Part shown: in pieces, positions 52,237 through 60,745 of the stretch | How the letters are laid out: every line of letters begins with the position of its first letter | Numbering within the stretch: the first letter of the stretch is position 1 | Origin: Bacteroidaceae bacterium | GTDB lineage: Bacteria > Bacteroidota > Bacteroidia > Bacteroidales > Bacteroidaceae | NCBI GenBank assembly: GCA_017503645.1 | Contig: JAFVSR010000039.1 | Span: 30,729-94,728 of the forward strand | Reading direction: 5' to 3' | Length of the DNA stretch: 64,000 nucleotides | Made by a program: the position numbers and the translations under genes | Notes under the pieces: generated by a model | What the model saw: only the letters and a program-made list of their open reading frames with translations | Told to the model about the DNA's origin: nothing | Databases searched by the model: none

Positions 52237-55200
52237 TTACAAATCCTGTAACTCCTTGTTGATGATTCCCATTGCAATCTGCCTGTACTCTACGTAGATG
52301 GGGCTGAATTGGTTACCCTCGCACATTGTGGGCAGAATAACTTGCTGAACCACTGCTCCTACCTCTTTTCTGAGTTCTGCCTTCTGGTCGTTGCTGCGTG
52401 CCTTTACAGCCAGCTCTTTTTCCACCTGTTCCACAAGAATTTTAGACTTTCTGTGGTCTTGTACAAGTACATTGAGGCTGCTTGCAAAGTCCTTGCCTAT
52501 CTGCACCCAGTTGTCACCGAATATTTCGTCGGGGATGTTCATTGCATAGAACTTGGCGCCTGTAGTGGGGTCTTGCTGCTGCTGAATGAGCTTGAGCGCG
52601 AATGCAAGTACAAGTTTAGGCTTCATCATTTCCAATTTTTCGCGAGCATCGATTTCAAACAATGCGGGCAATGGCTTTTTAAAGCTCTCCGAGTGCAGTA
52701 CCATTCTGTTGAGGTCCTTTTGAGGTGCGGCCAACAGACGGTCGTATTTCTCTTTGAGAGTAACCATATTCTCCAGATATCTCAATGGGAATGCCGAGTT
52801 TGCATAAACCACTACTATCTGGTTGGGCTTGAAGTTCTCCGAGAGGTCGCCGTCGTTGAAGCTGGGTACGAAACTGGGGAACTTGTTACGGAACGCTGCA
52901 ATCAGTTTATCGGTGAACGCCTTTGCCGAGTCGTTCTCTGCCTTGGGCAGTGCCACCTGCAGCATAGTCATCATCTGTCCTGTGTTACCCTCTATTACCT
53001 TGCTTGTTTCGGCAGGGTTGAACTGAACATATGATTTTGCATAGTCTATAATCTGGTCAACAAATTTCTCTATCTTATCCTCGGTGTTAAGGTCCACTTT
53101 GAGCTTGTCAAGGATGTTCACGCCCACCATCTTCATCAACGGGTCGTTCTGTGCAGTGTTCTCCATAGCATCTATGGCGTTCTTTGTACAGATGTCGAGT
53201 ATGATGTCCGATGCAGTGTCAAGGTCGAGTGTAGAGTAGAGGTGTGCAAATGTGCGCTCGCCCTCCTCGCCAAGGCCTGTCACAATTCTTGCACGAATCT
53301 CGGCAGCATTGCCGTTCTGGTACTCGAAGTTGCATCTGTACTGCTTGATGAGTGAGTGAACCTTCTCGGGGTCGTATCGTTTAACGATAGAGTCATCGCT
53401 TTGGGCATCCTTCTGGCACTTCGATGCAGCCATCTTTGTCACCTGGTCGAGGATGGTGATGAGCTCGTTCTTCATAGCCTGTACACCCTCAATCATGCTG
53501 CCAAGCTCCACAATAATCTCCTGCAACAGCAGAATTGCATATTGGTAAGACTCCATCTTGGTGGCTACAACATAGAAGTTGCACTTTGCGCTCTTGTATT
53601 TTGCAAAAGCCTTCTCCGATGCATTTGTGATGGCATCTCTTATCCAACCGATGTTGTTCCACTCTGTCTCGGCATCCTTGATGGCTCTGGCATACTCCTC
53701 CTGTTGCAGCTCCAGTTTCGAAATCTGCTGTTTGAATGCTGTGATGCGGTCCGAGCAGTCGGCGCGCAAAAGCTGTGCATATTTCTCAATTTCAAGTATG
53801 CTCTTGCTGTCCTTAGTGCCGCTGGCCCATTCGTTGAAAAGCAATCCCTCGATGTGGCGGCGTATGTGGCGTGCATAGCCTTTGAGCTCCTGGCGCTGAA
53901 TATCGAAGAACTTCTTTACACCGTGTTTGCGGAATGTGTCGTTGAAATAGTTGTCGGCAAGTTTTGTAAACTCGGCAAGCCACTGTTTCTTTTCGTATTG
54001 GCCCTGTACCAACCCTGCATCCATCTGTGTGCGGGTTTCCCATGTTGTGCTGAATGGTTTCCAGTTTGCAGTGGCGGGTGAGTCCACAATTTGCTTCTCC
54101 AATGTGAGGTCGGCGTTAGACAACAGCAGATTGCCGCGCTTCTTTATGTCCTTTATCTCGTCGGCAAATCCCATACCCACCTCGTCGAGTGAGCACTCGC
54201 TGTAGCCAGTACCATCCACCCATTTGTTGAATGTGAGCTGGCGTGCGGCCTGTATTGCATAGTTGTATGTGGCAAATTCGCCAATCTCGGTTTCGGGATA
54301 CTCCACTCTGGTGATACCGAACGACATAAACTTGCGGCTGTGTGTGAGGTCGCCGTTCTGGTCGCGCTCGGGGCCCGCACCATCGTTCTCGGCGCCTAAA
54401 AGTCTTGCCATCTTTCCCTTTCCGCCGTTGGTGTTGGCCACAACTATTGTCTGGAACATAAAGTCGGCAACCGATGCGGGAAGGCGATGGCTCAAATCGA
54501 GCATCTTGCCATTCTCGTTCACGTTGCTGTAAATATATGCGGCCTCAAATGTCTCCTGGCCCTGCATAAGTCTTTGTACCTGCTGTGTGAACACATCTTT
54601 TTCGCCGGTAATATCAAGCGGGAGGTAGTGGCCTGTGCTTATGGCGTTGAGCTCGCTCAATGCTGCGTAGCCGTTTGCCTGGTAGAAACCGCTGTCGTGG
54701 TCGGCATATACCATATTGCGCTCGGGCATATATATGAAAAGACGTATTTTGAATGCGTGTGTCGATTGCTGGTAGGGGTATTTCTTTCTAATCTGCGAAA
54801 TGACATCGACGATAGAACCCGAACCTGTACCACCCGCCAAGCCTGCGCAAATGTGGAATGTAACGTCGTTGCTCTCCGATGCTGTCTGCAGTCTCACAAC
54901 GGCGGCCTGCAACATATTGTTGAAGCTGTATTTGTTGTTTCTGTCGGCAAGGTTGTTGGCCATCAGCATACGGCCAAGTCGTCTGCGCTGTCCACCTATA
55001 CCTGCTGTAATCAGCGGCCCCATATGTTGGTCAATCAGTTGCTTGTCCTCTTCTGTAATAAAGCTTTGGAGGCCGGGGTACATACCCAGGTTCTGTATCA
55101 TTGAAGAGTTTATTCCATTGATGTTTACCTTTTGTGCCTCGCCCAGGTGTACGCTCTTGCCCACAACCTTCCAGCCGTCTCTTTTGTTCAGGTCTTCGGG

Positions 55201-55341
55201 TGATGAATCCACATACAGGTAGTCGAGGAATACGTCACCATCGGGGTCGTTGCTGCGAAACTCTTCATAAACACGTTTGCGGAACTCGCGTAGAACCTTT
55301 CCACCGGTACCACCCAATCCAATAATAAGATGATTTGACAT
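52237..55341 (-). CDS. Tubulin/FtsZ-like GTPase family protein (tubulin_2 type)
   Basis: A 1034-residue cytoplasmic protein. The N-terminal ~420 residues have the tubulin/FtsZ nucleotide fold: T1-like loop IGLGGTGGKVLR (7-18), T3-region GIGGQRRRLGR (about 114-124), and the tubulin signature LAGGTGSGS at 168-176. FtsZ itself is about 400 residues and has GGGTGTG here; this protein lacks FtsZ's other features and has a ~600-residue extension, helical with coiled coils near 540-600. Related bacterial families (tubulin-like PF13809, FtsZ-like groups) have been linked by comparative genomics to membrane remodelling. It is second in a nine-gene operon with membrane and exported proteins. Polymerisation is not shown. 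Confidence 0.85.
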   Translation of the reverse strand: MSNHLIIGLGGTGGKVLREFRKRVYEEFRSNDPDGDVFLDYLYVDSSPEDLNKRDGWKVVGKSVHLGEAQKVNINGINSSMIQNLGMYPGLQSFITEEDKQLIDQHMGPLITAGIGGQRRRLGRMLMANNLADRNNKYSFNNMLQAAVVRLQTASESNDVTFHICAGLAGGTGSGSIVDVISQIRKKYPYQQSTHAFKIRLFIYMPERNMVYADHDSGFYQANGYAALSELNAISTGHYLPLDITGEKDVFTQQVQRLMQGQETFEAAYIYSNVNENGKMLDLSHRLPASVADFMFQTIVVANTNGGKGKMARLLGAENDGAGPERDQNGDLTHSRKFMSFGITRVEYPETEIGEFATYNYAIQAARQLTFNKWVDGTGYSECSLDEVGMGFADEIKDIKKRGNLLLSNADLTLEKQIVDSPATANWKPFSTTWETRTQMDAGLVQGQYEKKQWLAEFTKLADNYFNDTFRKHGVKKFFDIQRQELKGYARHIRRHIEGLLFNEWASGTKDSKSILEIEKYAQLLRADCSDRITAFKQQISKLELQQEEYARAIKDAETEWNNIGWIRDAITNASEKAFAKYKSAKCNFYVVATKMESYQYAILLLQEIIVELGSMIEGVQAMKNELITILDQVTKMAASKCQKDAQSDDSIVKRYDPEKVHSLIKQYRCNFEYQNGNAAEIRARIVTGLGEEGERTFAHLYSTLDLDTASDIILDICTKNAIDAMENTAQNDPLMKMVGVNILDKLKVDLNTEDKIEKFVDQIIDYAKSYVQFNPAETSKVIEGNTGQMMTMLQVALPKAENDSAKAFTDKLIAAFRNKFPSFVPSFNDGDLSENFKPNQIVVVYANSAFPLRYLENMVTLKEKYDRLLAAPQKDLNRMVLHSESFKKPLPALFEIDAREKLEMMKPKLVLAFALKLIQQQQDPTTGAKFYAMNIPDEIFGDNWVQIGKDFASSLNVLVQDHRKSKILVEQVEKELAVKARSNDQKAELRKEVGAVVQQVILPTMCEGNQFSPIYVEYRQIAMGIINKELQDL

Positions 55342-55367
55342 AGTTTTATATTTTTAAGTTAATTGTT

Positions 55368-55958
55368 TCAGAAAACGTCGTCGCTGTAATTTGTTGTAAA
55401 TGTAGTGCCCTTTCTATAGCTTGTGCCACCGATGGCGGGCCCGCCACGCCTGAGTGTCTTTATGCCGATGAAGGCTGCCACCACAGTGAATCCAAGACAC
55501 CACAAAAGCCGCCTTCCAATATACCACCACATATATGTGCGTATCCCGTCGGCAATAGCTGCGGGCAGTTCTTGTGCGTTATATCCCTGAAAATACCCAC
55601 CCGCTATGTAGTGCGACAAAAGAGGATATTCTTCGGTTACTTTGTCAATGATGTACTCGGAATCGCGTTTGCTAATCTCCTCCCAGCCTTGGGAAACGCC
55701 ATCTAAGATTCTCTCGACGAACAGCTCGAATTCATCCGTGGAGTTTATTATCTTGATGGAGCCTACGATGAGCGTGCATTGGATGGTGATGAAGAAAAGC
55801 AGTATTATGCCCACAATGTACGATGCGGCGGTGAAGGAGGCGTTCTTTAACCATCCCATAACAATGGTTGCAAACAATGCCACGCAAGCCACAGCTATGA
55901 GTATTCCCCAAAACAGGCTTGAGAAGGAATTTATAAGAATGTCTATTAAAAAATCCAT
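55368..55958 (-). CDS. Three-helix membrane protein, first gene of the tubulin-like operon
   Basis: A 196-residue integral membrane protein: helices about 13-35 (SLFWGILIAVACVALFATIV), 44-67 (AASYIVGIILLFFITIQCTL) and 145-164 (YIGRRLLWCLGFTVVAAFIG), with a ~75-residue loop between the second and third (VERILDGVSQGWEEISKRDS). The C-terminal tail is Gly/Thr-rich and polar. No known family is recognised. It lies 26 nt before the tubulin-like gene, directly behind the promoter region, and is a candidate membrane receptor for it. Confidence 0.8.
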   Translation of the reverse strand: MDFLIDILINSFSSLFWGILIAVACVALFATIVMGWLKNASFTAASYIVGIILLFFITIQCTLIVGSIKIINSTDEFELFVERILDGVSQGWEEISKRDSEYIIDKVTEEYPLLSHYIAGGYFQGYNAQELPAAIADGIRTYMWWYIGRRLLWCLGFTVVAAFIGIKTLRRGGPAIGGTSYRKGTTFTTNYSDDVF

Positions 55959-56045
55959 ATATTCACCGGTTCGTTGCTTTGTGCAACATTTTTACTTTTG
56001 TTGTATAAATAGTTACAAATTATTGCTAATAATTCCAAAATCGCA

Positions 56046-56082
56046 CAAATGTACAAATTACAGGTCTGTAATTACCCCCCCC
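56046..56082 (-). promoter_or_regulatory. Promoter region of the tubulin-like operon: -7 element, palindrome and G8 tract
   Basis: On the minus strand: G8 (56082-56075), then the perfect palindrome AATTACAGACCTGTAATT (56073-56056), then TACATTTG (56053-56046). The palindrome fills the spacer and -33 place, where a dimeric regulator would block or replace polymerase contact. No TTG is found at the normal distance. Leader to the first ATG is about 80 nt. Confidence 0.5.
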
Positions 56083-56155
56083 GATGTTAAGAATTGTTAA
56101 AACAAACTAAAATTGGGAAAATCCCTCTTCTTGGAGGATATTTAACAAACATCAT

Positions 56156-56186
56156 TTGAATTTTTTTGAGATTTGTCCTACCTTTG
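56156..56186 (+). promoter_or_regulatory. Promoter of the glycosyltransferase operon
   Basis: TTG (56156-56158), 20-nt spacer, TACCTTTG (56179-56186). Divergent from the tubulin-like operon promoter 100 nt away. Confidence 0.75.
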
Positions 56187-56243
56187 TACGTAATGCGCTC
56201 GCCCGCGTGGCGCGTTGTTAAAGAATACAGATAAATTGCCTTT

Positions 56244-56984
56244 ATGAAAAGCGATGCAGTAATAATAATACCCACTTACAACGAAAAAGAGAACATCGAG
56301 AAGATGATTCGTGTGCTTATGGCGCTGGAACACTCATTCGATGTGCTTGTGGTCGATGATGGCTCGCCCGACGGCACGGCAGCCATAGTGAAATCCTTGC
56401 AGGCCGAGTTCGCAGGCAGGGTTCACATAATAGAGCGTGAGGGCAAGTTGGGCCTGGGTACAGCCTACATAACGGGCTTCAAATGGGCTTTGCAACAGGG
56501 CTACGAATATATCTTTGAGATGGATGCCGACTTCTCCCACAACCCTGCCGACGTGCCTTTGCTCTACGAGGCTTGCGCCAAGGATGGTTACGACCTCTCT
56601 ATAGGCAGCCGTTATGTGACGGGTGTGAATGTGGTGAACTGGCCTATGGGGCGCGTGCTTATGTCCTATTTCGCATCAAAGTATGTGCGTCTCATCACGG
56701 GCCTGCCTGTTTACGATACCACAGCGGGCTTCAACTGCTACCGCCGCAAGGTGCTCGAAACCATCGACCTCGACTCCATTCGCTTCAAGGGGTATGCCTT
56801 CCAGATTGAAATGAAGTTCACCACCCATATGTGTGGTTTCAAGATAAAGGAGATACCTGTGATTTTTGTCAACCGCGTGCTTGGTACCTCCAAAATGAGC
56901 GGCGGCATCTTCAGCGAGGCGCTCTTTGGCGTTGTGAAGCTCAAGGTGGGCAGCTGGTTCAAGAAATATCCTAAAAAACAATAA
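56244..56984 (+). CDS. Polyprenol-phosphate mannose synthase-like glycosyltransferase (GT2)
   Basis: A 246-residue GT2 enzyme of the dolichol-phosphate-mannose synthase type. GT-A motifs: IIIPTYNEKENIEKMIRVL, VVDDGSPDGTAAIV (metal/nucleotide), FEMDADFSHNPADVP (DxD-like) and the acceptor region FQIEMKFTTHMCGFKIKEIP. Without the C-terminal helices of some members, it would act at the inner face of the membrane. A sugar donor for DUF2723-type transferases (22.8 kb) is possible but unproven. DUF1599 gene follows by 14 nt. Confidence 0.93.
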   Translation: MKSDAVIIIPTYNEKENIEKMIRVLMALEHSFDVLVVDDGSPDGTAAIVKSLQAEFAGRVHIIEREGKLGLGTAYITGFKWALQQGYEYIFEMDADFSHNPADVPLLYEACAKDGYDLSIGSRYVTGVNVVNWPMGRVLMSYFASKYVRLITGLPVYDTTAGFNCYRRKVLETIDLDSIRFKGYAFQIEMKFTTHMCGFKIKEIPVIFVNRVLGTSKMSGGIFSEALFGVVKLKVGSWFKKYPKKQ

Positions 56985-56998
56985 GACGATACACGAAA

Positions 56999-57544
56999 AT
57001 GGCTAACGATACAAACCAGGAATTTGAGCAGGTGCTTGCCATCTGCCGCGAGCTTTTCAGCAAGAAACTCTACGACTATGGTGCTTCGTGGCGCATTATG
57101 CGCCCACAGTCGCTCACCGACCAGATTTTCATAAAGGCCAAGCGCATACGCACCATGGAAACAGGCGCCGAGAATCTTGTAGGTGAGGATATAAACTCCG
57201 AGCTCATAGGCATTGTGAACTATGGAATAATAGCGCTTGTGCAGCTCGACCTCGGATATTCCGACCATTGCGACATCACCCCCGACGAGGCTATGGCCCT
57301 TTACGACAAGAAGGCGCAAACAACCCTCGAACTTATGAAAAAGAAGAACCACGACTATAACGAGGCGTGGCGCGGAATGCGCACCACATCGTACACCGAC
57401 CTCATCCTCACAAAGATATGGCGCACCAAGCAGATTGAGGAGCACGATGGTGCCACACAGGTGTCCGAGGGCGTGGATGCAAACTATATGGATATGATAA
57501 ATTATGCAGTATTCGGGCTCATAAAGAATGGTCTCGCCAACTAA
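56999..57544 (+). CDS. DUF1599 protein (nucleotide modification associated domain 1)
   Basis: A 181-residue protein with two tandem copies of one motif: KLYDYGASWRIMRPQSLTDQ near residue 23 and NHDYNEAWRGMRTTSYTDLI near 117, each followed by I..K..RI/K..E and a later NYGI/NYAVF segment. This is the DUF1599/Nmad1 pattern. The family occurs in phage DNA-modification clusters and, as here, in ordinary Bacteroidetes chromosomes. No catalytic role is known. Its 3' end overlaps the next gene by 17 nt. Confidence 0.88.
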   Translation: MANDTNQEFEQVLAICRELFSKKLYDYGASWRIMRPQSLTDQIFIKAKRIRTMETGAENLVGEDINSELIGIVNYGIIALVQLDLGYSDHCDITPDEAMALYDKKAQTTLELMKKKNHDYNEAWRGMRTTSYTDLILTKIWRTKQIEEHDGATQVSEGVDANYMDMINYAVFGLIKNGLAN

Positions 57545-58838
57545 GAAAATATTGCTCACCACATTGCTCACCAACGCCTGTCGCGTGTTGCTGGCAATCT
57601 CGTTTTTGGTGTCGGGCTTTGTGAAGGCCGTCGACCCCACGGGCTTCTTCTATAAACTCAAGGAGTATGCCGCGGCGTTCGATGTCACCCTCTTTTCCGA
57701 TGCCTGGCTGCTCTTTTTTGCCCTTGTGATAGTGGGTGCCGAGTTTGTACTCGGTTTCTTCCTGCTCACAGGCATCTATCGCAGGCCTGTGGCGTGGCTC
57801 TCCTTTGTGGCAATGCTTTTTTACACCCCCTTCACGCTCTATTTGTGGCTTCAGAACCCCATACCCGACTGTGGCTGCTTTGGCGATGCTATGCGGCTCA
57901 CCAACGAGGAAACTTTTGTAAAGAACCTCTTTCTGCTGCTTATGGCAGCCGTGGTATGCTTCAACACATCGTACTATCGCCGTTGCATAAGCAGCGGCAC
58001 CCGTTGGATAGCGGTACTCTTTGCGCTCTTTTACATAATACTCCTTGAGGGTATGAGCATCGGTCACCTGCCTGTCATCGATTTCCGCCCCTTTGCAATA
58101 GGCACCAACCTGCGCGAGGCCACGGTTGACGTGCCGGCGCAATATGTTACCTATGCCGTTTACGAAAAGGAGGGCGAGCTGCGCAATTTCCCCGAGGACT
58201 CCATCCCCGGCGATGATTGGAGATACTTTGGCAGCCGCGACCAAATAACATCACCCGGCCGCCCCGCGGCAATAACCGATTTCTGCTTTATAGACCTTGC
58301 CACCGGTTACGATGCAGCCGAGGATATTCTCTCCGCCACGGGCTACGTGGCAATCTTGGTGTTGGAGATGGTTGAAAATGCCGACGAGAGCCGTGTTGAC
58401 AAGATAAACGACCTATACGACTACTGCAAGGAGCACAAAATGCCGTTCTATGCCGCCACATCGTCAACCGAGGAGGCTGTGGCACTGTGGCGCAAGCGCA
58501 CAGGTGCCGAATATCCCCTCTATTGGGCCGATAACGATATGCTCAAGACAATGATACGCGCCAACCCGGGCCTTCTGCTTGTGAAAGACGGGGTGGTGGT
58601 GGAAAAATGGAATATCCACGACGTGCCGGCGGTGGACACAATGTCGCAGCAAGGCTCCCTGCTTGGCCGCGACTATGTGAAGATAATGCGCGGCTGGCGC
58701 TTTTGGCTGCTGCTGTTTGCCCTGCCCGTAGCACTTATCCTGTTCATAGATATGTTTGCCGCGCCGCGCAAAAAACAGAAGCAGGCAGCCCCTGCCGTTG
58801 AAGAAAAAACGAGTGATATAAATAATATAAACCCTTAA
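57528..58838 (+). CDS. DoxX/MauE-like membrane protein fused to a thioredoxin-like domain (BT_3928 type)
   Basis: A 436-residue membrane protein. The N-terminal half has a DoxX/MauE-like bundle (SFLVSGFVKAVDPTGFFYKL; a Cys motif in IPDCGCFGDAM), with about five helices. Residues 230-375 look like a thioredoxin-like fold without a CxxC (LLLVKDGVVVEKWNIHDVPA), and a last helix precedes a Lys-rich tail. It matches the BT_3928 family of Bacteroides in arrangement. Redox or envelope role is guessed. It overlaps DUF1599 by 17 nt and precedes tpiA by 12 nt. Confidence 0.8.
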   Translation: MVSPTKKILLTTLLTNACRVLLAISFLVSGFVKAVDPTGFFYKLKEYAAAFDVTLFSDAWLLFFALVIVGAEFVLGFFLLTGIYRRPVAWLSFVAMLFYTPFTLYLWLQNPIPDCGCFGDAMRLTNEETFVKNLFLLLMAAVVCFNTSYYRRCISSGTRWIAVLFALFYIILLEGMSIGHLPVIDFRPFAIGTNLREATVDVPAQYVTYAVYEKEGELRNFPEDSIPGDDWRYFGSRDQITSPGRPAAITDFCFIDLATGYDAAEDILSATGYVAILVLEMVENADESRVDKINDLYDYCKEHKMPFYAATSSTEEAVALWRKRTGAEYPLYWADNDMLKTMIRANPGLLLVKDGVVVEKWNIHDVPAVDTMSQQGSLLGRDYVKIMRGWRFWLLLFALPVALILFIDMFAAPRKKQKQAAPAVEEKTSDINNINP

Positions 58839-58850
58839 AACTTAATTAAA

Positions 58851-59609
58851 ATGAGAAAGAACATTGTTGCCGGAAACTGGAAGATGAATATGAATCTTCA
58901 AGAGGGCATTGCTCTTGCAAAAGAGCTCAACGAGGCTTTGACAGCCGACAAACCCAACTGCGATGTAGTAATCTGCACACCCTTCATCCACCTTGCATCG
59001 GTTACTCCCATCGTTGACTCTTCAATCATCGGTGTAGGTGCCGAGAACTGCGCCGACAAGGTATCGGGTGCTTACACAGGCGAGGTTTCTGCCTCTATGG
59101 TAGCATCTACAGGTGCACAGTATGTAATCCTTGGCCACTCTGAGCGTCGTGCATACTATGGCGAGACAGCAGAGATTCTCAAGGAGAAGGTGCAGCTTGC
59201 TCTTGCCAACGGCCTTACTCCCATCTTCTGCATCGGTGAGGTGAAGGAGGAGCGCGAGCAGGGTATCCAGAACCAGGTTGTTTACAGCCAGCTTGCAGGC
59301 TCGCTCTACGACCTTTCTGCCGAGGATTTCTCAAAAATCATCTTGGCTTACGAGCCCGTTTGGGCCATTGGTACAGGCCTCACAGCCACACCCGAGCAGG
59401 CCGAGGAGATTCACGCCTACATCCGCTCTACCATTGCCGAGAAGTATGGCTACGAGGTAGCCGAGAACACATCAATCCTCTATGGCGGCAGCTGCAAACC
59501 AAGCAACGCAAAAGAGCTTTTCGCCAACCCCAACGTTGACGGTGGTCTCATCGGTGGTGCAGCCCTCAAGGTTGCCGATTTCAAAGGTATCATCGACGCT
59601 TTCAAATAA
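58851..59609 (+). CDS. tpiA: Triosephosphate isomerase
   Basis: A 252-residue TIM barrel, interconverting DHAP and G3P. Signatures: [12 protein letters not shown] (catalytic Lys), [16 protein letters not shown] (catalytic His) and [13 protein letters not shown] (catalytic Glu), with [12 protein letters not shown] near the C-terminus. Its codon choice looks more biased (CTT, ATC, GGT/GGC) than that of its neighbours, as expected of a highly expressed gene. The stop overlaps the SPOR gene start by one base. Confidence 0.98.
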   Translation: MRKNIVAGNWKMNMNLQEGIALAKELNEALTADKPNCDVVICTPFIHLASVTPIVDSSIIGVGAENCADKVSGAYTGEVSASMVASTGAQYVILGHSERRAYYGETAEILKEKVQLALANGLTPIFCIGEVKEEREQGIQNQVVYSQLAGSLYDLSAEDFSKIILAYEPVWAIGTGLTATPEQAEEIHAYIRSTIAEKYGYEVAENTSILYGGSCKPSNAKELFANPNVDGGLIGGAALKVADFKGIIDAFK

Positions 59610-60043
59610 TGAAACGTATAACACTGTTTTTATCAATAATGCTCTGTGCCCTCTATGCAGCGGCACAGAGCACTATTGTGCAAGAACTCGAGCGCACCGA
59701 GCCCGGCAAAGGCACCATAACCATAGAACAGCCGGCAAAGCTCGACAGCCTTATGGGCCGGATGTCGGCCAAAACCACCCAGGTCGAGGGCTACCGCGTT
59801 ATGGTATATTCGGGCAATAACTCGCGTGCAGCGCGCGACGAGGCCAACAATTGGGCGCAGTATATGAGGGAGAACTTCCCAGGTGCCGAGGTGTATGTGG
59901 TCTTTGAATCGCCCATACGCTCCTGCCAGTATGGCGACTATCGCACCCGCGAAGAGGCCGAGGCTGTTATGTACAAGCTGAAAGCCACCCGCAAGTTCAA
60001 GGAAATATCCGTGAGAAAGACATTGATAAATCTACCTTATTAA
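59609..60043 (+). CDS. Exported SPOR-domain protein
   Basis: A 144-residue protein; signal peptide [20 protein letters not shown]. The C-terminal half is a SPOR domain ([40 protein letters not shown]), which binds denuded glycan strands at division sites. The start overlaps the tpiA stop by one base (TAATG) and folE begins 4 nt after it. Confidence 0.85.
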   Translation: MKRITLFLSIMLCALYAAAQSTIVQELERTEPGKGTITIEQPAKLDSLMGRMSAKTTQVEGYRVMVYSGNNSRAARDEANNWAQYMRENFPGAEVYVVFESPIRSCQYGDYRTREEAEAVMYKLKATRKFKEISVRKTLINLPY

Positions 60044-60047
60044 AACT

Positions 60048-60622
60048 ATGTTGAAAGATTCGGAGAAAGCAAAGGAGATGCTTATGCAAAGTTGCCACAA
60101 TATGTTGCAGGCAATAGGCGAGGATGTAAACCGCGAGGGGCTTGTGAAAACGCCCGACCGCGTGGCTCGTGCCATCCTCGAGGCCACCGCAGGCTACAAC
60201 GAGGACCCCGAGGCCATCTTGCGTGGTGCTATGTTCAAGGAGGACTACAGCCAGATGGTGATAGTGAAGGACATCGATTTCTATTCGCTTTGCGAGCACC
60301 ACCTGCTCCCCTTCTTCGGCAAGGTGCACGTTGCATACATACCCAACGGGTATATTACGGGCCTTAGCAAAATAGCTCGTGTGTAGATGCCTTCTCGCGC
60401 CGCCTGCAGGTGCAGGAGCGCCTCACACTGCAAATAAAAGAGTGCATACAGAATACCTTGAACCCGCTTGGCGTGATGGTGGTTGTTGAGGCTCAGCACC
60501 TGTGTATGCAGATGCGCGGCATCAAAAAGCAAAACTCCATAACCACAACATCCGACTTCTGCGGCGCCTTCAACCAGGCCAAAACCCGCGAGGAGTTTAT
60601 GAATCTGCTGCGTAACAGATAG
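60048..60622 (+). pseudogene. folE: GTP cyclohydrolase I, interrupted by a one-base deletion
   Basis: The first 112 codons (60048-60386) carry the folE N-terminal half with [20 protein letters not shown] (first Zn cysteine and histidine) and stop at TAG just after LSKIARV. The other half continues at once in the next frame (60383-60622): [20 protein letters not shown] and HLCMQMRG (second Zn cysteine). Inserting one G between 60383 and 60384 restores an intact 191-residue enzyme. The truncated product lacks the second Zn ligand and would be inactive. No slippery heptamer is seen, so this is a real mutation or a sequencing error. It is the first enzyme of folate synthesis. Confidence 0.9.
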
Positions 60623-60651
60623 CCCGCTGCGTTGTGTATATATAATAAGGT

Positions 60652-60683
60652 AGGTTGCCCACCACGGGCAGCCTATTTTTTTT
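60652..60683 (+). terminator. Intrinsic terminator after folE
   Basis: AGGTTGCCC pairs with GGGCAGCCT (one G-T pair) around ACCAC, followed by ATTTTTTTT. It ends the glycosyltransferase-to-folE operon. Confidence 0.93.
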
Positions 60684-60717
60684 GCTCGCTTGTTATAAAT
60701 GGTTTTGTTAAAAGATA

Positions 60718-60725
60718 TATCTTTG
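60718..60725 (+). promoter_or_regulatory. -7 element of the acyltransferase gene
   Basis: TATCTTTG, 20 nt before the ATG at 60746, matches the -7 consensus; the -33 is not clear. Confidence 0.6.
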
Positions 60726-60745
60726 CATAAAATAGATAAAATCAT

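Noticed and set aside
52237-55341. The tubulin-like gene as the cell's ftsZ
   Set aside because: Length, GGTGSG motif and operon partners differ from ftsZ, which in Bacteroidales lies in the division/wall cluster with ftsA and mur genes, not here.
60375-60390. Programmed -1 frameshift in folE
   Set aside because: A -1 slip at GTG would give exactly the right protein, but no slippery heptamer or tRNA re-pairing is possible there and folE is not known to use recoding.
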